Part shown: one piece after another, positions 34,641-43,614 of the stretch
Position numbering within the stretch: the first letter of the stretch is position 1
Layout of the letters: the number at the start of each line of letters is the position of its first letter
Assembly (NCBI GenBank): GCA_029721435.1
Contig: CM056576.1
Location: 65,305,876-65,369,875 of the forward strand
From: Gymnothorax reevesii
Lineage: Eukaryota; Chordata; Actinopteri; Anguilliformes; Muraenidae
Direction of reading: 5' to 3'
DNA: 64,000 nt
Notes under the pieces: model-generated
Database searches by the model: none
What the model was told of the DNA's origin: nothing
Seen by the model: only the letters and a program-made list of their open reading frames with translations
Program-made: the position numbers and the translations under genes

Positions 34641-37600
34641 TCAAACACGGGATAAGCAATCAGCAATTACATTGTCTGTACCCTTCACATGCTTAATTTC
34701 CAAGTCAAACTCCTGTAAAATCAAACTCCAATTCAACAATCTCCGATTCTTGTTTTTCATCTTACTCAAAAACATTAACGGATTGTGGTCAGTGTACACA
34801 ATCATTGGCTTTTGTCCTGTACAAACATAAACCTCAAAGTGTTGTAAAGAAAGGACCAGAGCCAACAGTTCCTTCTCTATTGTGGAATAGTTCCTTTGGT
34901 GGCGATTGAACTTCCTGGAGAAGTATGCCACGGGATGCTCAATGTCATCAGAGTCACTTCTCTGTAGGAGCACAGATCCACAAGCTTGGTCGCTAGCATC
35001 GACCGCGATGGAGAACGGTTTGTTGAAGTCAGGAGATTTGAGCACAGGGAAGTGACACAGCAGAGACTTCAGGTGATCGAAGGCTCTCTGGCATGCATCA
35101 TCCCAGGTGAACTTTACACCTTTCTTCAGTTGGTTAGTTAGACTGAGAGCAATCTCAGCAAAGTTCTTGCAGAACTTGCGGTAGTACCCGATCATTCCAA
35201 GGAAGCGGCGCAAAGCTTTTTTGTTGTCAGGAACGGGAAAGTCCATGATGGCTTGGACTTTAGCATTTATGGGTGCCACCTTACCCTGGCCTATGACGTA
35301 GCCAAGATAGGTGACAGTAGCACAACCAAAGTCACTCTTGCTCAGGTTAACAGTCAGGTTAGCCTGGGTCAGGCGCTGGAACAACGTCTCTACATCTTTT
35401 AGATGTTCTTCCCAGGAGTCACTCCATGTGATCAGGTCATCGATGTAAGCACCCGTGTGTGGCAATCCGGCGATTGTAGACTGTATCATCCTTTGGAACG
35501 TGGCTGGGGCATTTTTCATGCCAAAGGGTAGGACTTCATACTGGTACAACCCAGATGGTGTGGCAAAAGCAGAGATGCTCTTGGCCCTCTCAGTTAAAGG
35601 CACACACCAATAACCCTTCAATAAATCAATCTTGGTCAGAAACTTTGCTTGCCCTACACTATCAATACAATCATCAATCCTAGGTATTGGAAACACATCA
35701 GTTCTAGTTACAGCATTGACTTTGCGATAATCTGTACAGAATCTAGTACTTCCATCAGGTTTTGGAACTAGCACACAGGGTGAACTCCAATCGGAGTTGG
35801 AGGGTCTGATAATATCATGTTTTAACATGTACTCAACCTCTTTCTCAGCAATCTTTCTCTTTTCAGGATTCATCCGGTAGGGATGCTGTTTTATTGGTTT
35901 GGCATCACCAACATCTACATCATGAGAGGCTATAGTAACTCTCTTTGGAACATCAGGAAACAAATCCTCATATTTCTTGATCAACCTTTCAAACTGATCT
36001 CTCTGTGAGGGTTCTAAGTGCTGGAGTTTTACATCAAGATTTTGCAACACTTCAGTGTTTGACAATTTACATGAAAGAACTTCAGCTTTAATTCTTGGTT
36101 CATCATCTTGAAACTCCCCCTCATCTTCACACGTTTCGACCATTGGAGAATCTGAAGTGACAGCTGCAACCCTAGCATTTCTGTCATGATAAGGCTTTAG
36201 CATGTTAATATGACACAATTGTTTTGGTTTTCTCCTATCTGGAGTCTTCACAATGTAATTGAGATCATTGAGTTTTGTCAGAATTTCATATGGACCATGA
36301 AATCTAGCCTGCAATGGATTGGACTGCAAGGGAAACAACACAAGGACCTTGTCTCCTGGTTTAAACTCACGGCTTCTAGCCTTATGATCATACCAAGTTT
36401 TCATTTTTCCCTGACTTGATTTCAAGTTCTCTTTGGCAAGGTCACAAGCTGCACGCAATCTTTCCTTAAACTTGCTAACATAGTCTAACAGACTGATTTG
36501 CGGCTCTTCCTCTTGCCATTGTTCACTCAATAATAGCAAAGGTCCTCTCACTTCATGACCAAACACTAGCTCAAATGGACTGAATCCAGTAGACTCCTGC
36601 ACTGCTTCTCTAGCTGCAAACAACAGCAAATGAACCCCTTCATCCCAGTCTTTCTCATGGTCATAACAATAAGTCCTCATCATTGTCTTGAGAGTGGAAT
36701 GAAACCGCTCTAAGGCACCCTGACTTTCTGGATGATAGGCACTAGAAAGAATCTGTTTTGCACCTAGTTCATACACAACCTGCTGAAACAATCCTGAAGT
36801 GAAATTGCTACCTTGGTCTGACTGAATTTCCCTGGGAAGGCCAAACAACGTGAAGAACTTTATCAAAGCCTTCGAGATTGCAGTTGCCTTGATGTTACGT
36901 AGAGGTATGGCTTCGGGGAATCTGGTAGATGCACACATGATTGTCAACAAGTACTGATTTCCAGATCTAGTCTTGGGTAATGGACCAACGCAATCAACAA
37001 TGACCCTAGAGAATGGCTCCCCAAATGCTGGGATAGGCTGCAATGGAGCTACAGGTGGGTCTAACTGGTGTTTTCCAACTACCTGACAAGTGTGACAGGT
37101 TTTGCAAAAGTTGGAAACGTCTTTCCGAAGCCCAGGCCAAAAGAAGTGTTTCATGATCTTATCAACAGTCTTGTTAACACCAAGATGACCTCCTAAAGGT
37201 AAACTATGAGCCATTGTTAAGATCTCATTCCTATAGACCTTCGGAACAACAATTTGCCTGACCACTGCCCAATCTGCATTGGCAGGGATATCAGGAGGGC
37301 GCCACTTCCGCATCAACACACCATCCTTGAGATAATACCCAACTGGAACTGCATCTATTTCTTTTTCAGGAAGGGCTCTCCTCTTTAGTACACCAATTTC
37401 AGGATCATTAGTTTGCTCCTCAATCAACCGCTTTCTGGACAGAGACAAGTCTCCAGACACATCAGAATCACCAGACCCATCCGGCTGGCTGAATAGAGAA
37501 CTGATAAAAGTATTTGATAAGTCCTCAAACGGAGAAACCATAGTAGGCCAATCAGAGTCATGAGGCGAACCACCTGAGTCCTGACTATTCAATGTACTGG

Positions 37601-39455
37601 ACGGCACCACAACATCATCTTCTTTAGCCTTCTTGGCCATAGCACGAGTCACTGCGCAAGAAGGATACAGAGATGGGTCCTCATCCCCATTTTCAGTGCT
37701 CGGCTGTGAAGTAAGATGTACAGGGGGAACTACTTTGCCCCCAGCCAGGTCATTGCCTAGCAACAGAGAAACACCCTTTATAGGTAGACTTGACATAAGT
37801 CCCACCTTTACCTGTCCTGTAACTAAATCTGACTTCAAGAATATAGAGCGCAGGGGTACAGATACAGTCCTCCCTTCAATACCTTGTACAAGTATGAAAT
37901 CCCCTGAAGCGGTCTCATCACGTAACTCCAAGGAGTCCATCAACAAAAGTGACTGAGAAGCTCCGGTATCCCTTAGGATATATATGGGGACAGGAGTAGT
38001 ATGCTCATTCAGAGCCACAAATCCCTCTGACACAAATGGAAGAAATTCCTCCCTCACAAAGTCAGCTGTATTAGGCTTTTTAGCCCCACAAGAAGCAGGC
38101 AATTTAGCAGATTGGTTATCTACTACAGGGGTTTCTAACCTTGTTTTCACAAAGGCATTTGGTTTGGTATCCTTTTCTTTTTCTTTCTTAGCTTTAAGGA
38201 ACCAACAGTTAGTTGTAACATGACCAGATTTCTTGCAATAACTGCAAACTAGACCACTTTCGTCACTGTCAGCTTTCACACTTTGATCAGACCTATTACT
38301 GGATTTCTGAGCACCATCACCAGATTTGTCTTTGTCTTTGGGTGAGGAATCTTGGGTATCACCGTAACCCTTTTTCTGAAATTGGGACCATTTATTGTTA
38401 CTGCTAGACTGAAATTTGGACTTATGAGTGAGAACATATTCATCTGCAAATTTGGCAGCTGATTGCAAGTTCAGTGCTTGCTTCTCATTAAGGTAGGTCT
38501 TAACATCATCCTTAACACAGTTCTTGAATTCTTCAACTAACACCATCTCTTTTAGTGAGTTGAAATCATCCTTGACCTCCATAGAAGTACACCAGCGCTC
38601 AAAGCAAACCTTCTTCTCATTAGCAAATTCAACATAAGTCTGATTTTCAGATTTCTTCAGACCTCTGAATTTCTGTCGGTAAGCCTCTGGAACCAACTCA
38701 TAAGCTCTCAAAATAACCTTTTTGACAACCTCATAATCAGAGGAATCATCTGCAGACAAAGCCGAATAGGCTTGTTGAGCTTTACCCCTTAGGACAGTTT
38801 GCAACATCAGAGGCCAGTATTCCTTTGGCCATTGGCAACTCTTTGCTACCTTTTCAAAACACTGGAAATAGTTGTCAACATCCTTTTCTGAAAATGGAGG
38901 CACCAGTTTTACCTCCTGGCTAGCCCGAAATTTATTTTCAGTTTGAATTTTTATTTTTAGTTGCTCCATTTGGAGTCTTTCTTCTCTATCGAATTTCTCT
39001 AATTCAAAATCTCTCTGTCTTGCAAATTTTTCTAACTCAAATTCTCTTTGTTTTTCTTCTCTTGCTAATTTTTCTAACTCAAACTGCCTTTGTTTTTCTT
39101 TTTCTTCCCTCTCAAATTCTCTTTGTTTCTCTTTTTCCTCCCTTTCTTTTTCTCTTTCTTCCCTTTCTTTCTCTTTTTCCTCCCTTTCTTTTTCTCTTTC
39201 CTCCCTTTCAATCTCTAGCATTTTTAATTTAAGTTCCATTTCTATATTTGGATTTTCCACTGGAAACTGTTCCAGATCTCCGGGTGCAAACACATTTTCA
39301 TCAATGTAATATTCAACTATCTCTCTAGCCAGTCTTGCTTTTCGCATGGCTGGTTTTACCTCTGTCAGCTCCAACTGTCTGCAAATTTCTAGCAGTTCTG
39401 TCTTTTTAAAAGACTTCAAAACCCCTACGATTGGTGATGCCAAGAAATCATCCAT
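34641..39455 (-). CDS. gag-pol: Gag-Pol polyprotein, Gmr1-type retrotransposon copy D
   Basis: Encodes the structural protein and all enzymes for retrotransposition as one 1604-residue polyprotein from the ATG at 39455 (MDDFLASP, Gly codon at +4). An open extension upstream lacks an ATG. Approximate order by residue: Glu/Arg/Lys-rich coil 85-185; SCAN-like capsid region about 205-340 (PEAYRQKFR, EMVLVEEF); CCHC knuckle CSYCKKSGHVTTNC near 400; protease DTGA near 495; integrase HHCC zinc site 745-790; integrase core with D near 821, D 59 residues later (SDQGSNF) and E after 35 more (ALERF); GPY module (FHGPYEI); RT with TRFCTDYR and YIDD near 1338; RNase H (IAVDASD) near 1485; end ADCLSRV. Integrase before RT is the hallmark of Gmr1-like elements. 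No frameshift separates gag and pol. Cell site would be cytoplasmic particles, then nucleus. Confidence 0.96.
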   Translation of the reverse strand: MDDFLASPIVGVLKSFKKTELLEICRQLELTEVKPAMRKARLAREIVEYYIDENVFAPGDLEQFPVENPNIEMELKLKMLEIEREEREKEREEKEKEREEREKEREEKEKQREFEREEKEKQRQFELEKLAREEKQREFELEKFARQRDFELEKFDREERLQMEQLKIKIQTENKFRASQEVKLVPPFSEKDVDNYFQCFEKVAKSCQWPKEYWPLMLQTVLRGKAQQAYSALSADDSSDYEVVKKVILRAYELVPEAYRQKFRGLKKSENQTYVEFANEKKVCFERWCTSMEVKDDFNSLKEMVLVEEFKNCVKDDVKTYLNEKQALNLQSAAKFADEYVLTHKSKFQSSSNNKWSQFQKKGYGDTQDSSPKDKDKSGDGAQKSSNRSDQSVKADSDESGLVCSYCKKSGHVTTNCWFLKAKKEKEKDTKPNAFVKTRLETPVVDNQSAKLPASCGAKKPNTADFVREEFLPFVSEGFVALNEHTTPVPIYILRDTGASQSLLLMDSLELRDETASGDFILVQGIEGRTVSVPLRSIFLKSDLVTGQVKVGLMSSLPIKGVSLLLGNDLAGGKVVPPVHLTSQPSTENGDEDPSLYPSCAVTRAMAKKAKEDDVVVPSSTLNSQDSGGSPHDSDWPTMVSPFEDLSNTFISSLFSQPDGSGDSDVSGDLSLSRKRLIEEQTNDPEIGVLKRRALPEKEIDAVPVGYYLKDGVLMRKWRPPDIPANADWAVVRQIVVPKVYRNEILTMAHSLPLGGHLGVNKTVDKIMKHFFWPGLRKDVSNFCKTCHTCQVVGKHQLDPPVAPLQPIPAFGEPFSRVIVDCVGPLPKTRSGNQYLLTIMCASTRFPEAIPLRNIKATAISKALIKFFTLFGLPREIQSDQGSNFTSGLFQQVVYELGAKQILSSAYHPESQGALERFHSTLKTMMRTYCYDHEKDWDEGVHLLLFAAREAVQESTGFSPFELVFGHEVRGPLLLLSEQWQEEEPQISLLDYVSKFKERLRAACDLAKENLKSSQGKMKTWYDHKARSREFKPGDKVLVLFPLQSNPLQARFHGPYEILTKLNDLNYIVKTPDRRKPKQLCHINMLKPYHDRNARVAAVTSDSPMVETCEDEGEFQDDEPRIKAEVLSCKLSNTEVLQNLDVKLQHLEPSQRDQFERLIKKYEDLFPDVPKRVTIASHDVDVGDAKPIKQHPYRMNPEKRKIAEKEVEYMLKHDIIRPSNSDWSSPCVLVPKPDGSTRFCTDYRKVNAVTRTDVFPIPRIDDCIDSVGQAKFLTKIDLLKGYWCVPLTERAKSISAFATPSGLYQYEVLPFGMKNAPATFQRMIQSTIAGLPHTGAYIDDLITWSDSWEEHLKDVETLFQRLTQANLTVNLSKSDFGCATVTYLGYVIGQGKVAPINAKVQAIMDFPVPDNKKALRRFLGMIGYYRKFCKNFAEIALSLTNQLKKGVKFTWDDACQRAFDHLKSLLCHFPVLKSPDFNKPFSIAVDASDQACGSVLLQRSDSDDIEHPVAYFSRKFNRHQRNYSTIEKELLALVLSLQHFEVYVCTGQKPMIVYTDHNPLMFLSKMKNKNRRLLNWSLILQEFDLEIKHVKGTDNVIADCLSRV

Positions 39456-39547
39456 TGCTGTTGTCAATATATATCTAGGAAAATTCACAAAAACAATTTC
39501 ACAATTTGGAATGTTAGATTTTCAATAAATTACTCACACAATGGTCT

Positions 39548-39568
39548 ATCCCGGACCTTGAGCCCCCA
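39548..39568 (-). promoter_or_regulatory. Primer-binding site of copy D
   Basis: On the minus strand TGGGGGCTC, AAG, GTCCGGGAT, three bases inside the 5' LTR. It fits tRNA-Pro in two 9-base halves. Confidence 0.75.
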
Positions 39569-39571
39569 ATT

Positions 39572-40055
39572 TGTTATGGCCCCAATTTGTTATTACATTT
39601 ATAACACAACAGCAACAGCAAGGGATGACAAACACAGTTTTAACAACTAAAACACATTTAATTAAACAAAGACAATAACAACTAACTAAACTGACCAAGA
39701 TTGAAATAGGAAAAAAAAGAAATAATTACAGTCCCTTTTTAGTGGGGTGGCTTGGTGATGTCCTGGATGAAGAAAATGCTCAAACACAGTCAAAGAAATC
39801 CACAAAAGAAACGTCACAGGTCTTGAACAGAATGGCAGGTCTGGTCATCTTCTTGCAATTTCTCCTACTACTTTACTGTCTCAATTCTTTTCCTTATATA
39901 CTCTCTTTCAGACCCCACCCACATTTAGACCTCTTTTTTTTAACTTTCTGAGACTTGCCCCAGATATGTTCAGGACATGTCTAAACATGACTCCAGTCTG
40001 AGCTTAACAAAAAAAAGGTAAATACTGCCATCTAGTGGCCTATATTCACATTACA
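39572..40055 (-). repeat. 5' LTR of copy D
   Basis: 484 bp. The middle p53 half-site has lost its core C (AGATATGTTC on the plus strand). The outer two (39951-39960 and 39973-39982) and the CTCF core (40026-40039) are intact. The TATA region reads TATATAC on the plus strand near 39896-39902. Confidence 0.94.
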
Positions 40056-40707
40056 ATAGAAAAACCTTTACAAAGTTTGTAGTGAATAGTGTTGAAGCAT
40101 TACATTGTTTTTCAGGCATTGGTGTAAAAACCGAGCTAAAATTGCAGAGACAAGGGATATATGGTATGGATTTGTGAAAACTGAGAGAAAAATACACCTC
40201 TGGTTTTTGTATATAATATAGGGAACATATGAGGCTAAAATTTTGTGTGGGTTTTGTGTCAAGGTCGCGAGGTCAACAAGGTCAAGGTCAAAGTAAAGGT
40301 CAAAAGGTCATTATATTTTATTTTTACCCCACATCAAATCTAAGGCCAGATTTGGATTCCTTGGTGAATGTCCAGTCTAGAGACACCAATTTTATTGTGA
40401 TAGCCCCACTGGTTGAGACTTGGGCCGGTAACTCTGTTTTGGGCGATTTTTGCCAAATTGGGTGAGCCATAACTCAGGAACCACTGGTTGGATTGAGCTC
40501 ATATTTGGAATTTCAGCTTTGCCAGCAAAAATCACCCTAGAAACTAAATATGAGCAAAATCTGAGGGGGTGGGGTGACAATTTTGATTTTTTTTGGGTGA
40601 TTTGATATGGAATGACCCTAATGTGCCCTGCCCAAAAGCAAAAATGGTTCAGGAATGGTTTGAGGAACACAATAATGAGTTGGCCGCTGAATTCCCTAGA
40701 ACTCAAT

Positions 40708-41569
40708 GGCCGTTTCTCAATACCAAGAATGCTACGAACGGACTTGCATTCTTGGGAGGAATGTTCTCGCTATTCATTCTAGGAGTAAACTTCAAAGGCT
40801 ACGAGCACTCAGAACACTGTCAACGGTTTGAGACGATGCGTTCTCGTCGGTATTACGCAATACGCCAGCCAGTGAGCCGTGACTTCCTCCGCCATCATTT
40901 TTTTTTTTCCCAGTAATGTAAATTGTGGGGGAAGAGGGGTCTGTGAGCGTGAGCTAGTTAAGGTGCTTAGCTAAGCTACGTTGCGGAGTTTCTCTACTCC
41001 AAAAAAATTGGAGCATATTCGACATTAAACATTGTGAAGCAGCCAATATTCCAAATGTACTCAGATAATAGTTCCTTGTCTTAAAATCACTAGAAGAGTA
41101 TTTAGCCAAGAAATAGCGAACAAATATTGCAACAACAAAATACTTAAGCCGCTTCCGCACTGGACGCGAAACAAATTTTTTGCATGACAGATTACATTCA
41201 AAGTCAATACAAAGGTGCGAAGACATTTGCATTGATTTTGAATTTAAATCTGTCCTGCAAAAATTTGTTTTGCGTCCGGTCTGAAAGCAGCTTTACCGAT
41301 CTTGCCCTTCTCCGGTCGTTCTTAGGGGCGTCTTGCTCCTGCTTGGATGCCTAAAAGAATCCTGGGATATGCGTGCTGACAAGTTCACACAAGTTACCAT
41401 CAGATGCATCCTCAGAAAAATGGGCGCATCAAGAACACTTCCGGGACTGGTAACCGTTCTTGTCGAGATACGAACTTTGAACTGAGAGGGTACGTGGTCT
41501 CAGATGGATGACGTTTCTCAAGTTCACAAGAACAGAAGTGCAGAAAAGATTGCATATTGAGAAACGGCC
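40708..41569. mobile_element. Element Y: 862-bp non-autonomous DNA element
   Basis: The terminal inverted repeats GGCCGTTTCTCAATA and TATTGAGAAACGGCC are perfect over 15 bp. AAT flanks both sides (40705-40707 and 41570-41572), giving a 3-bp duplication. Its removal joins two pieces of Tc1 relic B. No transposase frame is present. A 3-bp duplication fits PIF/Harbinger-like elements, but the terminus alone does not prove it. Confidence 0.75.
41145..41295. mobile_element. Foldback MITE within element Y
   Basis: An imperfect hairpin: GCACTGGACGCGAAACAAATT pairs with the block ending TTTTGCGTCCGGTCTGAAAG. Its arms share ATTACATTCAAAGTCAAT with the MITE at 6395-6727 and the fragment at 57751-57922. 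It carries only the arms, without the 97-bp tandem units. Confidence 0.68.
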
Positions 41570-41794
41570 AATGTAATCTGTGGGATGTGCTGGACAAACA
41601 AGTCCAATCCATGGAGGCCCCACCTCACAAATTACAGGACTTGAAGGATCTAATGTCTTGGTACCAAATAGCACAGCACACTATTAGAGGTCTTGTGGAA
41701 TCCATGCCTCAATGGGTCAAGGCTGTTTTGGTGGCAAATAGGGAACCTTCACAATATGAGGCTGGTGGTCCATAATGTTATGGCTGATCAGTGT

Positions 41795-42907
41795 ATTTAT
41801 GCTCCTTTGAAAGAAGTCATAGTTGGCAACTAAAGTGTTCCCAGTGAACTGGTGAATTAAAACTTGTAAAAGATGGCTGGAAATATATTTCTGTTTGATT
41901 TTAATCACAGGGTTTTCTAAGGGTGTTGCTAATTGCAGCACACATATTTCAGAGAAAAATATTAATGTCAACATGTTTCTACTGTCAATAATCTCACTTT
42001 AGAGAAAAGGTAAGATTTTTGTGAATATTTTGAGCTAAAGGCCAACAGTGTAAACAGCAGAGTCATTGCTTTCGCAGTCTGTTTTGCTCATATTCACTAA
42101 AGGAGCCAATAATGAAAAACAATTTATAATGATTCAGAACTGGCCTTTTGCGGTACTACGACTTGCTTAACCGAAAAATATCACCTTCCATTACTTGTTT
42201 TAACACAATTAATTGAAATGGCTAACTGGTACAAAGGCATGAACCAAATATTTTCAGCACAAATAAAAAGGTGTTAAGAGAAGGTGTTGCAGAGGTGTTA
42301 TTACGTCCCAAATGGCCTTCGTCCTAATGATTCTTCACAAAAGAGAGAGACCCTCAGGCCCCACTCAAATACAGTTACAGAGAAATGCTCCACAGTGTCT
42401 CCTCACCATCAAAATGTCACTGCACACTTGCACTTGGAAACATAATGTGTTTTGTACTGACATTCAGTGCTACATAAAGAACAATTATTTATGCAGGCGA
42501 GATGGAATTAAGTTCCATATTCTCCACTGGAGGAAAAAAAGAGCTCTTATTATCACACACAAAGGATCTGTTAGAAATATAATTTCTGTTTATAAAAGGA
42601 AGAAGTCCAATTTGTTGTTACGTGACTATGTTTTACGTTTTAATTCATGTTCGCACTTCAATATTTATTGAAATGGCAACAAAAACTTTTGAAAGGAGTT
42701 GAAAGATAGGGACTCACGCCTGTTGCGGAGGAATAATCAAGGTTTATGAGTGCCATATGACTGATGATCATGATGATATCATAGCAGTTTATGGCACAAC
42801 TTCTACTGAGCCCAAGAGGATCAAACCCAGCTTTATAGTTACAATGAGCTGCATAGGTGAAATGATGTCAATTTGAATATAAGACCCACTTCAAAAGGTC
42901 TGACAAA
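41795..42907. other. No gene recognised
   Basis: AT-rich DNA. A 119-codon plus ORF at 42312-42671 has no recognised domain and basic, Cys-rich composition like chance ORFs. An AATAAA-like word is not obvious nearby. Confidence 0.4.
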
Positions 42908-43614
42908 CCAGTGCTCCCCAACATAGGTCCCCGGGGCCCAATGTGTAGCAAACTGTTAATTTGTCCTAATTAGTGCATTTCTTTTTTAGAGCGGTTTTAT
43001 ATGCACCTTAACATCGTTTTTGACAGAAATACCCAGCTCCCAAACATGCCATAATTAATAAAAGACATGAACATATTGTGCTTTTTCCTACATTGCAAGT
43101 AATTTCAGACAAAATTTTTAAACGGATAAAGTTAGACGTTAGGGAAAAAAATCAGTAAGCACCTAATCAGGTTAAGAATTTCAGGTTTCTCAAAAATGTT
43201 TTGCTTCAACTCAATTGCATTACGCAAAGCAGGTGTCACTCAATCCTTGCACAACAGATGGTTGTACGGTAAATTTTCACAACTGTACATCAATTAGTTT
43301 CCATTGACTAAAGATCCATTCATCCTTTTATTTTACCCGTTTGGTTCTTTTTTTTTGTTGCATGTTTTTATGCAGTTGTTGTCAGCACATCATGATGTGA
43401 ATATCTTTATTCTTCATAGCATGGCTATTGCTGTCAACAAATGATTATTCATTTCTCTAAATTTCTCTAATAATTTCTCTTATAATGCACCTGAAATGCA
43501 CCTTATTAAGCCAAATCAACAGCTTGTTAAAATCCTAAGATTCTAACAGCATTTTGAACAAAAACCTACATCTGTAGTGGGCCCCCAGGACCACAAAATT
43601 GGGGAAATCTGTGC
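42908..43614. mobile_element. Possible hAT-like MITE
   Basis: The left end CAGTGCTCCCCAACATAGG and the right end (reversed) GCACAGATTTCCCCAATTTTG are related, and both are followed by GGGGGCCCA-type blocks about 30 bp in. No target duplication could be confirmed. Confidence 0.4.

Larger units (their letters stand above)
34024..40055 (-). mobile_element. Gmr1-type LTR retrotransposon, copy D (intact, 6.03 kb)
   Basis: Two 484-bp LTRs, primer site, one open gag-pol frame, stem-loop and polypurine tract are all present. The 4-bp duplication is ATAG (34020-34023 and 40056-40059). The LTRs differ at only one position by eye (C/T within the p53 block at 34417 and 39965). The insertion lies inside element X. 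It is the only full-length copy here without a visible inactivating mutation, so it may be recent and possibly competent. Confidence 0.96.
32965..40618. mobile_element. Element X: unclassified DNA element with ~490-bp inverted termini
   Basis: 32965-33455 and 40128-40618 are imperfect inverted copies. The tips are GGGCGATTCCATGTCAGATC and (reversed) GGGTCATTCCATATCAAATC. TAAT flanks both sides (32961-32964 and 40619-40622), fitting a 4-bp target duplication inside Tc1 relic B. Without the copy D insertion its length would be about 1.6 kb. The interior (33456-34023 and 40060-40127) has no transposase. Both arms hold clusters of AAGGTCA-type words. The superfamily is not known to me. Confidence 0.78.
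32707..41794 (+). pseudogene. Tc1/mariner transposase relic B, split by two nested insertions
   Basis: Three pieces of one transposase gene are recognisable: 32707-32964, 40619-40707 and 41570-41794. The first ends within the QQ-(D/N)-N motif; the second Asp codon reads AAT (Asn). The second piece continues with VQEWFEEH. The third has LWDVLDKQVQSMEAPP and the C-terminal part to GLVESMPQWVKAV, then a TIR-like end ATAATGTTATGGCTGATCAGTGTA. The catalytic Glu block lies at the junction of insertion Y and is damaged. The 5' end is truncated at about 32707. Confidence 0.82.

Noticed and set aside
36210..36419. Small ORFs antisense to gag-pol in copies A, C and D (also 37633-38223, 20793-21026, 11552-12142)
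   Set aside because: They mirror the conserved gag-pol coding sequence and have no independent support.
42312..42671. 119-codon plus ORF
   Set aside because: No domain, no splice or promoter support, AT-rich surroundings.
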